The notes under the pieces were generated by a model. It saw nothing but the letters and a program-made list of their open reading frames with translations, was not told where the DNA came from and ran no database searches. Shown in pieces: positions 11,335-24,671 of a stretch of DNA of 64,000 bases. The DNA is from Cardiocondyla obscurior (lineage: Eukaryota; Arthropoda; Insecta; Hymenoptera; Formicidae). The position numbers and the translations under genes were made by a program. The stretch lies in NCBI RefSeq assembly GCF_019399895.1, contig NC_091872.1, forward strand, positions 5,278,395-5,342,394. Reading direction: 5' to 3'. Numbering within the stretch: position 1 is the stretch's first letter; every line of letters begins with the position of its first letter.

Positions 11335-12975
11335 TTATTTCTTACGAGGATAACATTTTATTATCCGATTTGGTTTTTTTTTACCGGGTGTCACATATTT
11401 TATCCAATCGATATAAGCTCCTACACGCATCGCAATGGAGGGTTCTGTAGATGCACAACCAATTCCGGCAGATACAATGCCAACTAACACAAGTCTCTGC
11501 GTTGTAGGATTTTGCCACAGAAGAGGCCCACCGCTGTCCATCTATAAAGATATTTCTTTGAAGTAAAGTAAAGCAAACGACTTTCAGATTTTCTTAGATT
11601 TACAATTAATGAAAAGTTTCACCTGACAAGTATCTTTTCTCGGAGTATAGGTACATAGATTTTCGTAGTTTGCATCTTCATAATATTGTTGGCACGTTTT
11701 AGTGTTTTGTACGTTTAAATTTACTTTTTGAAGCGTAAACGATCTTGCCCCGCCAAATTCCGTGGCGCCCCAGCCTAATAAGTGTACAGGATGGAAACGA
11801 ATAATTAATAATCTTAAATAACAGCAGTGGTGGAAAGAACGAGAAAGTGCCTACCCAATGCAATAACAACTTGATTATAAAACAAATCTTGTTGATGTTG
11901 AAATGGTAAGCAGACTGGACCTACTTCAGCGCTATAATTGATTAAACCGTAGATCTTACAAATGGCCACGTCGTTGTAACCATAGAGTTCGTTATTGTAA
12001 TAAGGATGAATATCGATTTTTATCACAGGAAACAATCGAGTTGCATTGGTATCTCGACCTATAATATTAATATATATTTCATATATATATAATTTTTAAT
12101 AATTTTTTTTTTTATTAATAATTTTTTTTTTTTCTTTTTTTAATATTAATTAACGATTACCTGTGGTTGTGTCATGTTCACCAACAATTACGCCAATTGT
12201 ATTACTATTTTTCCCATATACGCAATGAGCTGCCGTTAATACATATTGGTTTGATATTATAGTTGCGCCGCAATATATTGTTTGATCTTTAATATCAACC
12301 ATTCCACTCATCATAGGAAATTCGTTGACTCCAGTTTCCTGACCGCCTACTATTCTAGTCTAAACAAGAAATGCAAATAATGACGAATATTTTGCTTGAC
12401 GAGTATAACATCTTATAAAAATCAATTTAAACTTACTACTTTCTTCCAACCGCAGTTGCAATTATTATTATTTGGAGTTTTAATTTCGCATAAATATGTA
12501 CCACCTCGCGAGTTATATTCGGAATCAAATAATATAGTTGGATTTATTCCATTGACTCTGAATGAATAGTTACCGCAATAACTAATAAACGGACCGTTAC
12601 CAAATCCAATGGAAAGTCTTTCCTTGTAACAATTATTACCCTACAAATTTTAATTAAAGAATAAACTTATAAATTAAGGAATAACTTGTAAAATTAATAA
12701 TAATTTTAGTAATAATTAATATCTGTATACAAGTTTCAAATAAATTTATTAAATGTATAATAAACTTACCATTTCAAGAGTACAATTTATGTAAACATTG
12801 TACGGACTTGTCATTTTATAAATGCAATGATTTTCACCTTTGTAAATATAGGGATATTCGATATTATGCACGTAATATGTTTCTCCAGGTACCAAATTTT
12901 GATAATAATCGCAAGCAGATTTAGTTCCATTTGGCATCGAAAGTAACAGCAATAAGCCGAATAAAATTACTTTAA
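11335..12975 (-). CDS. Secreted CUB-domain trypsin-like serine protease (venom serine protease-like), 5' end not located
   Basis: Six exons read on the minus strand: 12975-12770, 12640-12437, 12359-12161, 12058-11855, 11774-11623 and 11541-11335 (about 390 aa). The first begins inside a hydrophobic signal peptide (ILFGLLLLLS) with no upstream in-frame ATG, so a short 5' exon supplies the start. The first two exons encode a cysteine-paired CUB-like domain; a Cys-rich linker precedes the activation site R/IVGG. The protease domain has His in LTAAHC, Asp in YNDVAICK and Ser in MDSGGP. Asp in KDTCQ at the base of the specificity pocket predicts cleavage after Arg/Lys. The oxyanion-hole position usually Gly is Met here. 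The family is secreted and zymogen-activated, and close relatives in bees and ants are annotated as venom proteases. A venom or haemolymph role cannot be told from sequence. Confidence 0.85.
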
Positions 12976-15900
12976 CTAGGATTAATTAATTAAAAATTTT
13001 GTTAATATTCAGTTTTGAGTGTGACAGTTGCAAAAAATAAATTAGGGGACCTTAACTAATAAAGCGTAATATTGTTTTTTAATAATGATGCGTGTAATCT
13101 AAATTGTTTCTTTTTGTGCAACAGATAAAAACGGTAATGAGATATTAATATATTTGTACTTGAAAGCGGAAAAGAATGTGTGCGCGTATGCATGCATAAT
13201 ATTTTACCCGTTAATGTAATATATTTTCAAGAATATATATTTCTTTAAGTTGAATAACAAGCGTTTATTTATTAAATAATACGTTAAATAATTTAAAATT
13301 GGTAAGAAATACGTTTCCTTTTGCAAACTTTACTCAGCTGGATTACGGCTGTGTTTTAAAGTTATATGTTGAGATAATTTTACTATATGAAGAAAGCGTA
13401 CGTAACAAATTCACTCAATCTTATAAAATTCACTTAATATTTTAATTTAATTTATTAATTTTACAATTAATTGATAATTTTATAACGTGCCAATAGACAA
13501 ACATTTTATTATTAATTTATTTTTACGTAGTTTGGTCGAAATATTAAGAACGAGGGCGAACTTTCTGCTCTGTTATCTGTTTATCACACTATCCGTGCCC
13601 CGATTTTATACAATTTGGTACACATAATTTTAAGACGTATAATCGAACCACTTTAAAATAGTATAGATTTGAATACCTGCTTGCATAGTGGATCGGCCAA
13701 TATATTTGGAATTTAGGAAGATAAATTACCGTTCTGGTAAATAATCACACACTCGTTGTGCGGCAGATGCGTCTGCTTTTATTCTGATGCAAAGATAAAG
13801 CAAACTCAAAACTGATAATGTCTCAGGTGTCTTATCTTTTACAGTTGTGCCTTGCAGTTAGAGCAAAAGCGGAAATCTCCGAAATAGTGTAAAAGCAACG
13901 ATAAACTTGATGAAACATGCACGTCAAAGACAGTAAAATCTCCAGTAAAATATGCGTTATAGAAAATGTTAAATATTTTTGAAGGAAACTTGTAACTTTT
14001 AATTGCGTAACAATTTATGGAACTAATTGTTAAAAATTATGGAATGAAATGATAATCGCAGAAGTTTAAACTAGCCTGTGGCTGATTCAATTGGTGCTAC
14101 TTTTAACTTTCACGTACATTCTATGCTTCTCCAGAATTTGCAACAAAACTCCATCGTCAGAGCACACTAGTGTATCGTAACAAGTAACTTTTGTAAATGA
14201 TTACACCAGCGGTTCGCATCGTATAAAGTACGTCGTGTCAAGTGTTTTACTGACAAAATGCATAAAGAGACAATTGTTCCTTGCGACAAACGTAGGTTGA
14301 CTGTCCTATCATTTCGTGCACAATGATGATAACGCGCGTTGACATTCATTTCTACGTCTATTGCCTTGAAAATGCGCAAATATCGATTCCATTTCATATA
14401 CCTATCCGTATACGTAAGCGTGCATTAGACAGTAATTGTAACGATAATATTTTACTTACAAAAACGTTTCAAATATTGAACGAAATGTGACGAATAGAAG
14501 CGTGTATATTTAACAAAATATATAAGGGAGAAAGATCTACGAGATGCGAAAGAAATGTTTGTGTAATCTTTCAAAAGGAAAGTGTAATATAATTATTTTT
14601 GAAAATTTTATATATGTATATAACGGGTTAAATCTACTAAATAAATGTATTAAAAAAATTAAAAATATATTGTATAATTTGTATAATACAATATGTTTTT
14701 AATTTATTTTTTATGTATAAAATTACAATTTTTTCGCCAGATATTTTTTAGTTAGAACTAACTAAAGCCCCTTCTCTTTCAGCCAAGTTGCAAAACAAAA
14801 GTAGAACCCTCAACAATTACCACTTTAGCGGTTTATTAATTAACGTTGCGCGTTTGTTAGAACATTGTGTCCCTTGCGTAACAATTTTCACGTATGTTGT
14901 CTGACGTGCAAGACAGCATAAAAGGTAACGGCAAAATAAACGCACTGGTGCACAATGTTCGTAACATCTGGCACATGTTTTATTTAAAATGCTTAGTAAA
15001 TTATATGAAAACGTAATAATGATCAAATAAACGTGTAATAATAAATATATAAGTAATAAGGATGTGCAAATAGCATTTGGTTCACTGTGTCGTTCTTAGA
15101 ACTCGAGAGTGTTTAAGAAACACCTTGTTTGATTGAAAATAATTTCTAGTTATAAATTAATGTTATTATCACATAAATGCGTTTCAGAAACGCAACTTTC
15201 GAGAACTTTTAATACCAAACAATTTCTCGCCACCGCGCAGTTTCCAACAAGTTTCCAAAGTAACTTGAGTAACTTTTCCAATTTAGCCATATATGTAACT
15301 ATATTCTTATAGGCAACAAAGAGATTATTTCCTCGCATCTGATAACTTTAAACAGATAATTTATTAATAAATTATTATTTGGCGCAATATAATTAGATGC
15401 GGAAAATGTAATATGTTTTATGCGAAAAAACTTTCATTCAAAGTTACGTACGTATGTGTACATATGCAATATAAAGTTCTTGCAATTTTCATAATTCAAT
15501 TTTATAACATTTATAATTAAATTAATTAGCCACTGAATTTATTATATTTTCTGTTTTTTTCTTTTTTTTTTAATTTTTTTTATTTTTAGAAATAAATGTG
15601 CTTTTAGAGTTTCCAAAATTAATGGAATTTCTCATATTATAAAATTAAACCTATGTAGAGTGAATCAAAGGGATGGACCAGTTCTTTATCACATAGAGGG
15701 AATTACCGACTGCAATCTACTCAAAGCTTGTCGTTTTTACGTATAGTAGATTTTCAGTGGGATTATCTTCACTTGTAGTCGATAACTTATCTTTCCAGAT
15801 AAAAAGTTGGTTTATTCAAACTTAAACAACATTTCTATAAAACATTCGACGAATTAATATTCAATATACGTATAAGTGGATGCCTCGCAAATTTACTTTG

Positions 15901-16727
15901 TAGAGAAATTTTATGCTATATGCTAGCGCATTCCTGTAGATAAGCAAAGCTAACAAAAACAAAATCGTGCATATTTGTAATCAGAAACTCTACAGCACAC
16001 GAAATGTAATCCAATATAAATCAGCACTCCGGCTTCGCTGAAAATCGAATTGTGAAACCTGATTAATTGGGGCCAAACTCCATATCTTAGCCAATTAGAA
16101 TAGCCGATAAAGTATCATACATTAACTGCGTTCACGGTGAATTTGATTTGATTCGGGTTGAATTAGTGTTGCAAAGTTGCCTGGAGTGACGGCGCAAAAC
16201 TGGAAATGGTTCGCGTCTGCGAGGATTGAATTTTGTGATAATAGTTGTACGATATATCTCTCAACTTTCGAACTTATGGCTCTCTATATTGATTGAATTA
16301 ATTTCCGAAGCAAATTTAATCAGGGTTTGGCAACTAATTACAAGTTTCATGCTCTCAAGGATACATGTGGATTGCTCGGCAATTTAATTTTAAGAGTTAC
16401 ATATACATATAGACGTATATATCCGTATCTCGAAATTCCGTAATCACGCAACGAACGTATGCAGCAACGAACGTTTGCCGAACCATGTATTTTGAGAGAA
16501 AAATACCTGGTCGACTAACTTGCCGTAAATTTTTCTCTTATACTTGATATCCTTATCAACTAAAATGCGGTGCGAGTTATAAAAGATAAAATAAAGAATA
16601 AAAAAATAAGCGATTAAATTCTTAAAGAATAATTTAAAGTCTATTAAATTACTATCGTATGAAAGATAATTTTTTCATCAGCCGAATGTTAAAAATTATT
16701 GAATTGTTCACAGCGTTATTATTATTC
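12976..16727. other. Intergenic DNA, no gene seen
   Basis: AT-rich, with T tracts near 15554-15585. The missing signal-peptide exon of the neighbouring protease should lie in the left part, but a one-or-few-codon exon could not be picked out. Short frames at 14167-14397 and 14817-15026 (minus) have no domain or splice context. Confidence 0.35.
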
Positions 16728-19700
16728 TCAAGTGTGTTCTACACCGTTCCCTGGGACTTGTTCGTCTTCAATACCAAAACTGACTTGTATTTTAGCTAAA
16801 CTGTGTGCACGAGTGTCCTTTAGAAACAGAGCGCAAAGGGCTCCGGCTGCCCAGCAAAAGCAAGCAAAGAGCCACATGGTCTTTGACACACCGAGTGTGT
16901 CCAACATCTCCCCGAATGTCAACGTAGCTATCAGTGATAGGAGCCAATTGAAACAGACTACACATGCGGCAGCAGCCTCTCTGATTTGCATAGGAAAGGT
17001 ATCGCCTAACAGCGCCCACGAAATCGGTCCGACGCCGGCGCTAAAAGTGACAAAAAGCAGGATGGTCCAGGTCGGTGGCATCCAAAAGTAAATGTCGTCG
17101 TATTCCGGATCCTGATTTCGCAGCTCGTAAAACCATCCTGTAAATAAAAGTTCAGAGAGGTCTCTCTATCACAGCCGTTCGCGGATCAAAGATCAACTAG
17201 ATTTTTAAAATATTTTTTAATTTTGATACCAAAGTACTCGATTGCCGCTTAATATCAATATTAAAATTCTCTTTCTTCGTTTTATGTTTTATAGAATTAA
17301 CTGACCGCACAAATTACCAACTTATCGATTACTTACGTTAATAGGTACACTGAAATTTACCTAACAGCGTCAAGAACAGTCCCATAAGTATCGAGGATGT
17401 AATTAGCAGTATTCGACGTCCAAGAATGTTTATTAAACCCATCGTTAAAAAGCAAGACAATATTTGCATGCCACCGATAAGGACAGTAAGCTCGCTTCCG
17501 GTTAGGTCACCCGATCCGCCAATATTGAAAAGTGTCAATGCGTAAAAAATCATAATATTAATTCCGCTCAATTGTTGGGTCAAAAATGCGAAGAAACATG
17601 CCAAAAATGAACTTGCGACGCGTCGGTTTTTGAAAACGTTCACCGCGATCTGTAACAAGAACAGCTTAAAATTCTTTGCGAGTTACGGGAGGGAAATATA
17701 ATTCTTATCAATTTAAAGCGATTTATTTGCAACAAAGAGCATTTTATTTTTCTACTTGTTTTTTTATTTTAATGAAGATAAAAATTGAAGATGCTTATTT
17801 TTATTTCAATACTAGAGGAACACTTTATCTGAAGTCACGCGCACGGATCTAGAGATATCCGGTGATGCTGTTATCAAGATCCCGTATCCAAACATCCGAA
17901 TATTTGGATCGGAGATGAATAATATTTCAGTTAACCCCAACTTGATTTTATTTTAATAATAACCGCGTATTTTTAATAATATTAATTTTATTCAAGTATC
18001 AAAGGCACAGTCCCTACAATTAATTTTGTCTTTTACATTATCTCTTTCACTACGTTTTTAACATCTTTAATCTTATTAATGAAAGGACAGACGTTTAATC
18101 TTATTAATGGAAAAAAGTGAATGAACGATCTCTATGAGCTTTCTCAGATATTTAAAATGCACAGTTATAATATCTCTTTTAAAACATACTTTTGTTAACA
18201 TTCATTAAAATAGTCCAACCTACTACTTTAATTTAGCTGGCAATTGGTTGTATATTTTTACTTCTTTATATATAAAAAGAGAGAAAGAGAAAGAGAGAGA
18301 ACGAGAAAAGATTACACACTTTCAACAATCTTTAATAACTTCATATAACAGATTTGTAGAAAATATTCCACAAATTTTTAATCAACGTATTATCTTATTT
18401 TTTGTTAATATTTGTTACATAAAAATTTTTACCTTTCTTGAATGGCTCGCGAGATATTTCAATTCTTTTATTTCAACCTCTTCATAAGTCTGGCCACGGT
18501 ACCATTTTAAAGACTCCTCCGCCTTTATTTCGTTATTCTTCGAGAGATGATAAAGGGGGCTTTTGGGCAATAGATTTACCAGAGCAACCACAAAACACGT
18601 CACGGCGCAAGTTATGTTATACCTATGTTCATATTTGATATTATTAATAATAAAATTGCTAAAGATTCAATTTTAAATTAATGAAATTTTCTATTCAATA
18701 TAATATTTCAATCAAGATATTAATATCCCTCAGAAAAAAAATTATACACGTCAATAATTAACAATTTAACATTTAACGCGATAACCGGTGCAGTTTCTCG
18801 TTAGACGAATTCTAAAAATTAAGTATCTAAATCAATCTAACAAATAAGCAGTTTAGTTGAATATTACATGTTATTAAAAAATAAAAATAGAAGACATTAA
18901 AATGATAATCTTCTGGCCTGCAAATATTATAATTAGATTATAAATCAACTCCATCAGAACTAGTGTTTGTGAATGCTGCAAATACCTCCAAATAGATTCG
19001 TATTCATTTAATATATGGCTGGCCAGAAAGGCATACATAATTCCACAGTTGATTAAAAGGTGGAAGTACACGAGAAGACGCTCTCGCGATTTCCGGTCTG
19101 CGATTTCCGCGATATAAATCGGCGTCAGAATGCAAAACGCCCCACCGCTCATGCCGCACAAGAATCGACCGATTAGGAAGAGTAACACCTGTGCCGATGT
19201 TTAATACCTTTACATTAATTTCGTCCTATTTATAATCTGAATATATACGAGCAACATTTTAATAAAATGAAACACTTTGACGTACTTCTTGACCCGCGCA
19301 ACAAATAAATGTCCATCCAACGACGAGTCCCGGCATAGCCAAGGACATAACCGCAATGTGGTTGAAATACTTGAGAAAAAAAGGGGTGAGCACCGCACCA
19401 ACGCAAGCGCCGGCATTCAAAATGCCACCGATAAGGCCGATTTCAGTGCCACTAGCGTTTAAAATATTCCGAAGAATTTCCCCGGCACTTGAATTCCATC
19501 CGAGCGTGACGCCGAGAGTGAAGCCGCCGAGGGACACTGGATATTTGAGAAAAAGAAGCCCATTATTTTACCTTGCATAATACACCTTGTGTAATTAAAG
19601 GGAATTAAATTGAGATGGAAATTTGTAGGATTCACACATGTCATACGCGCAATTCGATCAAATGTACTCAAACGAATTATATGGCTGTCAGATTTTTAAT

Positions 19701-19934
19701 AAGTATATTTATATATAACACTTATATATTTTATCACGTTATCCTTTTATATCGCACGATTCAATTATTATATATTCTTTCAAGTTTTAAGATTAATTTT
19801 TATATATATTATCCAACTATATTTTCGATGTAGAAAAAATTGCATTGTCTTTAAAACTTACTTACAAAGGCAGCTACGTGCTGATTCAATCGACAGCCAT
19901 CAACTTTAAGAGCCAGTGTCGATGTCATTTTCAT
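16728..19934 (-). CDS. Facilitated trehalose/sugar transporter (Tret1-like, MFS family)
   Basis: Six coding exons: 19934-19862, 19536-19286, 19188-18986, 18622-18433, 17649-17361 and 17137-16728. They total 1416 nt and 471 aa in consistent phase. The first exon uses the second of two overlapping GTAAGT donors, because only that keeps frame. The protein has the twelve hydrophobic segments of the major facilitator sugar-porter family, with GRF..G (115-120), LGRR near 320, QQLSGIN (264-270) and GPISW (372-376). Tret1-like proteins move trehalose or other sugars across the plasma membrane by facilitated diffusion. Several signatures are altered: PKSP (195-198) replaces PESP, GDTFP (380-384) replaces the usual GE-FP, and the PETKG motif after helix 12 reads KDTRAHS. 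The substrate is therefore uncertain. ATG codons at 19934 and 19928 are both possible starts. Confidence 0.85.
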
Positions 19935-22680
19935 AATCGACGTGATAAGTGATGTCACCTAAGCGCTATCACTATTCTCCAACTGTCATCCACCACGAAC
20001 CACCACTGACGGCACCGATTCAAATCGACTCGAGAGAATTTAGCTATAGGACTGACCACACATAGACAAGCTCAGCTTGATACGAACGTATCGACTCGAC
20101 TTGGCATTTAATGCTCAACCGGATGTTTTACCAAACTATATTGTTTACCGAAGTGCCGTGATTAGTGATTTACCGTGGATACCGTTGTGCTCTGTTTGAC
20201 ATAATCTCTAACACGAAAGCCGCAACAAGTTATATAATTTAATTACTTGCATTAATAATTTAATTTTGTTTACAAGTTTTACTTGTACAAATGTTATTGA
20301 GCATTAATATTTAAGCGCTTAAAAAAATATGTCCGTCAAAGAGACGTAGACTTTTTCACGCGATTGTGCGTACATTGTATATATTTTTATTATTTCCCTT
20401 AGCAGTCCGAAAAATGTGACGGAGATGTGCCACCTCGGTGACAATATTTTGAATTTTGACAGAAGCATGACCGAGTGGAAATACATAAATGTGTAAGACA
20501 AACGTGTATGCGCAGACTGCCCACGATGCGGTTGATCGCGAGTGGACGTTACCTATTCATTGTTTGCACATCAGCGACGTTTCTCATTTCTCGGCCGGAA
20601 TGTCGATACTCGGCTGGCTATCGAATGTCGATGAAACAATTCTTACTTGGATGTTCGAAAAGGATGAAAAACAGCCGATGCATTATGCCAAAATGGTTTG
20701 GTAACGCGAGTTGTCGGTATAATGCCGATAATATTTAAGTATTTGCGCACCGAGCGTTCTGCAATTTTTATTTAATGAAAAAGTCAAACTGCACTTTTCC
20801 ACGTGAAATAACCCTTAAACAAAAGAATTACTTTATTCCCTTTTGCTTATATCTCGGAACATAACGCCTCAATTTTAAAGAGTTTTTTTTTTCTTCCATC
20901 GACGCGACAAACTTAATTTAAATTTGTATTATACACGTCACACGGACATATTATGTCCTTTTCTTTAAGTACTTTTAAAACTTTATCGGATAGTTACGTA
21001 GCTTGAGTTAATCGCGACGTGCGACGGTCAATACGATAATATTTATGGGGGGAAAAAAAAAAAAATTAGCCTGAGCTAGGTGGAAGGTGATATATTGACG
21101 AAACACGATAACAGTTTACGCGTGTATATCGACAATTTCGTGGCAAGATGTATGCGATATCTCACGTCTTGCTGTTATGTATTACGCGTTGTATAGGAAA
21201 TATGGAGTGTGGTAATGCCATCACGCGAGATTGATTTAAGCGGAATGTCCAGCGGCTTGAATCGAGATAATTTAAGCGCGGTATTTCACCGAGATAAGCG
21301 TATTCAAATTTGACTTACGCATTTGCGAGCGCGAGAGGAAGGGCAAACTGCTTAAAACGGCAGGCTGATTAAAGTGGCATGCCGATTTTTAATAACCTGC
21401 AGAGAGGGGGGAGGGAAGTTAATTCGCGCGGACGTGTACGGCTCTTGATCCTTCAGGTATTTTCCGGTGGCATGCGGGATTGGGACATTTTTGCCGGTAG
21501 TTGATTCCACGGGCGGATGCCATCTAATATTAACGCGCAGCTGCCGCAATCACGTTGCAGGAGAAATCCTTCCCACGCTACTCGCCGTCAGGTGAAATAA
21601 ATCGCAATTTCGATTTCGATTCGGCGAGCTGCGATACCTTTGTCGGTAGTACACAACTCCTAGAAAAAAAAACCTCCTCTCTTTCTCTCTCTCTCTCTTT
21701 TTTTTTTCCCCCTCTGATCCCTATCCTTCGTGCCAGGTCGCTTATACATACGTGTGCTCCCGGTAGGTGTGCATCACCTCGTGTATGCGCGAGATATCGA
21801 TTCGAATTGGTCATTGCCCTCAAATATCTGGTCGCTTTAGTCAGACCGCGATTAGATATTGCGAATTACGTGCTAATTATGAACGCAATTAATCACCCCG
21901 CACGTTCGTCCGTGATGTCTTGCTGAAAGCGAAAGCCGCCAGCGTGATGTTTATGCATCGCGCATCGGAATACCGATTCCCAGCTGAATTGCAATACTAC
22001 TGTAATGTTGAACCCTTAACGAGGGAGACTTACGAATTTAAATAACGCGTGAGTTTTCATTGATTACGCGCGCATTCGGGACGCATTGCAATACGGGTAT
22101 TCTTAAATGCTGGATTATTAATTAATAGTGTTAACACGCCGGGAAAGAAAAAACTGCTGAAGGAAGAAATATAGATTCTTTAAAAAATACGCATTAAAAA
22201 TATTACAAGGTCAATACTCGGTCTAAATGTACAAAATAAAGATAAAATGGCTATCGTGCCGGCGAACGTTAATAAATCACCGGTTATCGAAGAATCTGCC
22301 ACTTTGAAACAAGTCTCTCCTTCAGTCCACAATTTTCCTTTAATTATTCTTAATAATTCTCAGCGTGATTTCTCGCAAATTTGGTGCGTATACCCAGCAA
22401 AATCAAGTATTCTGTTATCCTACCGGTAGCGGTATTAACTCCCAACCGGGAGACTGACCTAGTTCGAACGTTAGAATTTTTTGGAATATTCCGAGTGGAA
22501 ATTGATTTCCACCGTTACTTAATAATTAGCTAACCAATTTGTGGTTTATCTTGTGGCTATCTAGCACAACTGTCCAACACTGAGCCAGAAATGTAACATG
22601 CAAAACGTACTAGGTATTATATAATTATTACTAGCTAATAACGAGCTAGAAAAGTTAGATATCTAAACGTCTTTCGCCGC
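19935..22680. other. Intergenic DNA, no gene supported
   Basis: The first part must hold the transporter promoter and 5' UTR. Open frames at 20489-20704 (71 aa) and 21555-21926 (123 aa) were examined. Neither has a domain, and the second runs through a CT-rich simple repeat (21675-21712). Confidence 0.35.
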
Positions 22681-24671
22681 GTGCTAATTTACTACACATC
22701 TTGATCTATCCCTACGCGCGCTCGACTCCAGAGACCGCTGGTCGCCGGGCCCGCCGACCGCCGCGGTAGGGTGAATACGTGCGTGTGTTTACATCGGCCG
22801 GCAGCCCTCGCGCTTAAAGTTCGCATGGTGGAGAACGCGGAGGCGGCGGACGACGGGACCCGGCTGACCCGGCGGACTCGGCAGTCGAGCGCTGCGTAAG
22901 ATCAGTTTGCGCAGTGGACTAGTCGCGACGAAAAATATTTAGATATTTATTTAGATACATGGTCCGCTCTGGACAGTGACTAAACGACCGATACTAAAGA
23001 AATTTTTCTTTTTTTTTTTTTTAAATGACAAATTAATTTTTTAAAGTTAATCACTAAATAATAAATACTTTCTTATAATTTATGGATATGTACTAAGCTA
23101 TCCCTAGTTGAGAAACATATGTAATCTGCGCTATCTAATCACTAGCTGCAAAATCAGGCTAGCTAGATAAATTTCCACTCGGAATCCTTCTAACATTTTT
23201 TTTACCCTTAATGTCTAACGTATCGATTAAAAAAAAAGTTTAAAATTAATGCTTAGGACTCAAGTGGAACGGTACTAAAGCCGGAAGTGGATAGAGCGGC
23301 CGAAATGTGTGTCGATCGAGGGGTGAAGTCGTTCAACCTATCTCAGGCCTCGTTTCAACTTCTCGTCCGAAGTGTTCTCCACGGGGAGAGGCAATGATTC
23401 CCATATCGTTATCTCGCAATTCGCACGGGGATGAGCCGCGTTTCGACGACAGGTAAAGCCTTCTGAATTATAAATGCGGGAGAAAGTAATCGGGGCGTCT
23501 TCGAAGACGATTGCGCACGGGCATTTGAAAAATTTCACTGACGGCATCGGTCGCGGCTGAAGCTCTCCCTTGACGATATACGACTGCACCCCTCTGTCCT
23601 CGTCGCTTTTCCCGGTGTTCGTCCTCCCTCTTGCTCCCACTCGCGGGTCCGAGGTACGCTCGCTCATTCAAGCTCGACCCCAGTCGACTCGACAACGATT
23701 CAGTCGCGGTCGACCCGCCACGCTGCGAGCTTAGCTGAGTACGCGTGTGCTCCGAGGTGCTCCGAGGTGCCTCTTTCTCTCCTCCGTTTATCTCTGTTTT
23801 TCCCCCCTTTCTCCCGCCCACCGCGTGATAGTTCCCTCCTGTTCGCCCTCTCGTTCCTCTTTCCCACTCGTTCCGATCGAGCCATCGTTCTTTAAGAGCT
23901 ACAATACGACTCTCATAGAGAGTTCGCGAGATTTCTAGCCGACACCGCCGGCTGAGAGGATTCGGGGGTGCTTTGACACATCTTCGCACCAAGGGGGTGA
24001 GAGAAAAAGAGAAAGAGGGCCGGGAGAGCGAGAGAGAGAGAAAGAGAGAGAGAGATTTGCAAAATTGACTTGGGGGGTTCGAAGCTCCGGGTTCGGAGCT
24101 TGCGCCGGATCTGTCGGGAGCTCGGGCGCCCGCGTGCGATTACGCCGCAGCGGATCTTTCCAATTTTCTCGCGTTGCGGCTCGCGTCGACCGCTTAATGA
24201 ATCGGCTCTTGCGCGCGGACGGGCGGCCGAGTGTCGAGAGTGAGCTAGTAATATTACGCGGACTCGTTTGAAAAGCGGCCGTGGTGGGAAGTGGCACCGA
24301 GAGAAGCCAACGCGATTCGACTCGAGGAAATTTTAGTTACGTCTTGAACGCGAACTCGCGGGCGCCTTCTTCGATCGCACCGATTTCTTTTTTCCAACCG
24401 CTCGCGTACGATTCAGAGCGAACCGGGGGAATTTATGAGAGTGTGCGAGTGTGCCGCGGTACTCTGGGATTCTGCGCGGGGAAAGGAGCGCGAGGATCGA
24501 GCCACCTCGAAGATCGACGCGGCCAGAAATGTTCCTCGAGGGCTGCGCGGTCCAGGGCTGGACGGCTCGCTCGAGCAAAAGGAAGTGTGTGCCGTCGATA
24601 CGCGGCTCGGCGAGCTACGCGTCGCGATAATGGAGTGATACAGGCAGGAGCCCTTTGATGCACGTGCGCGA
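22681..24671 (+). promoter_or_regulatory. GC/CpG-rich island, probable promoter and 5' leader of the following gene
   Basis: Two GC- and CpG-rich blocks (22720-22925 and 23280-24670) stand out from the AT-rich surroundings. They contain purine/pyrimidine tracts (GA-rich at 24000-24055) and long overlapping open frames on both strands that look like a by-product of high GC. A small upstream ORF starts with ATG at 22825 (24 codons). The island ends at a coding-looking exon with a strong GTAAGT donor, so a promoter/leader role for that gene, or for the downstream octopamine receptor, is likely but inferred. Confidence 0.45.

Noticed and set aside
17345..17360. GTACACTGAAA motif resembling the MITE end
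   Set aside because: No matching right end or TA-flanked partner; it overlaps the transporter exon/intron boundary and is most likely chance.
23468..23992. 174 aa minus-strand open frame
   Set aside because: It lies in GC-rich DNA where stop codons are rare, is very Arg/Gly/Ser-rich, has overlapping frames on both strands and no domain.
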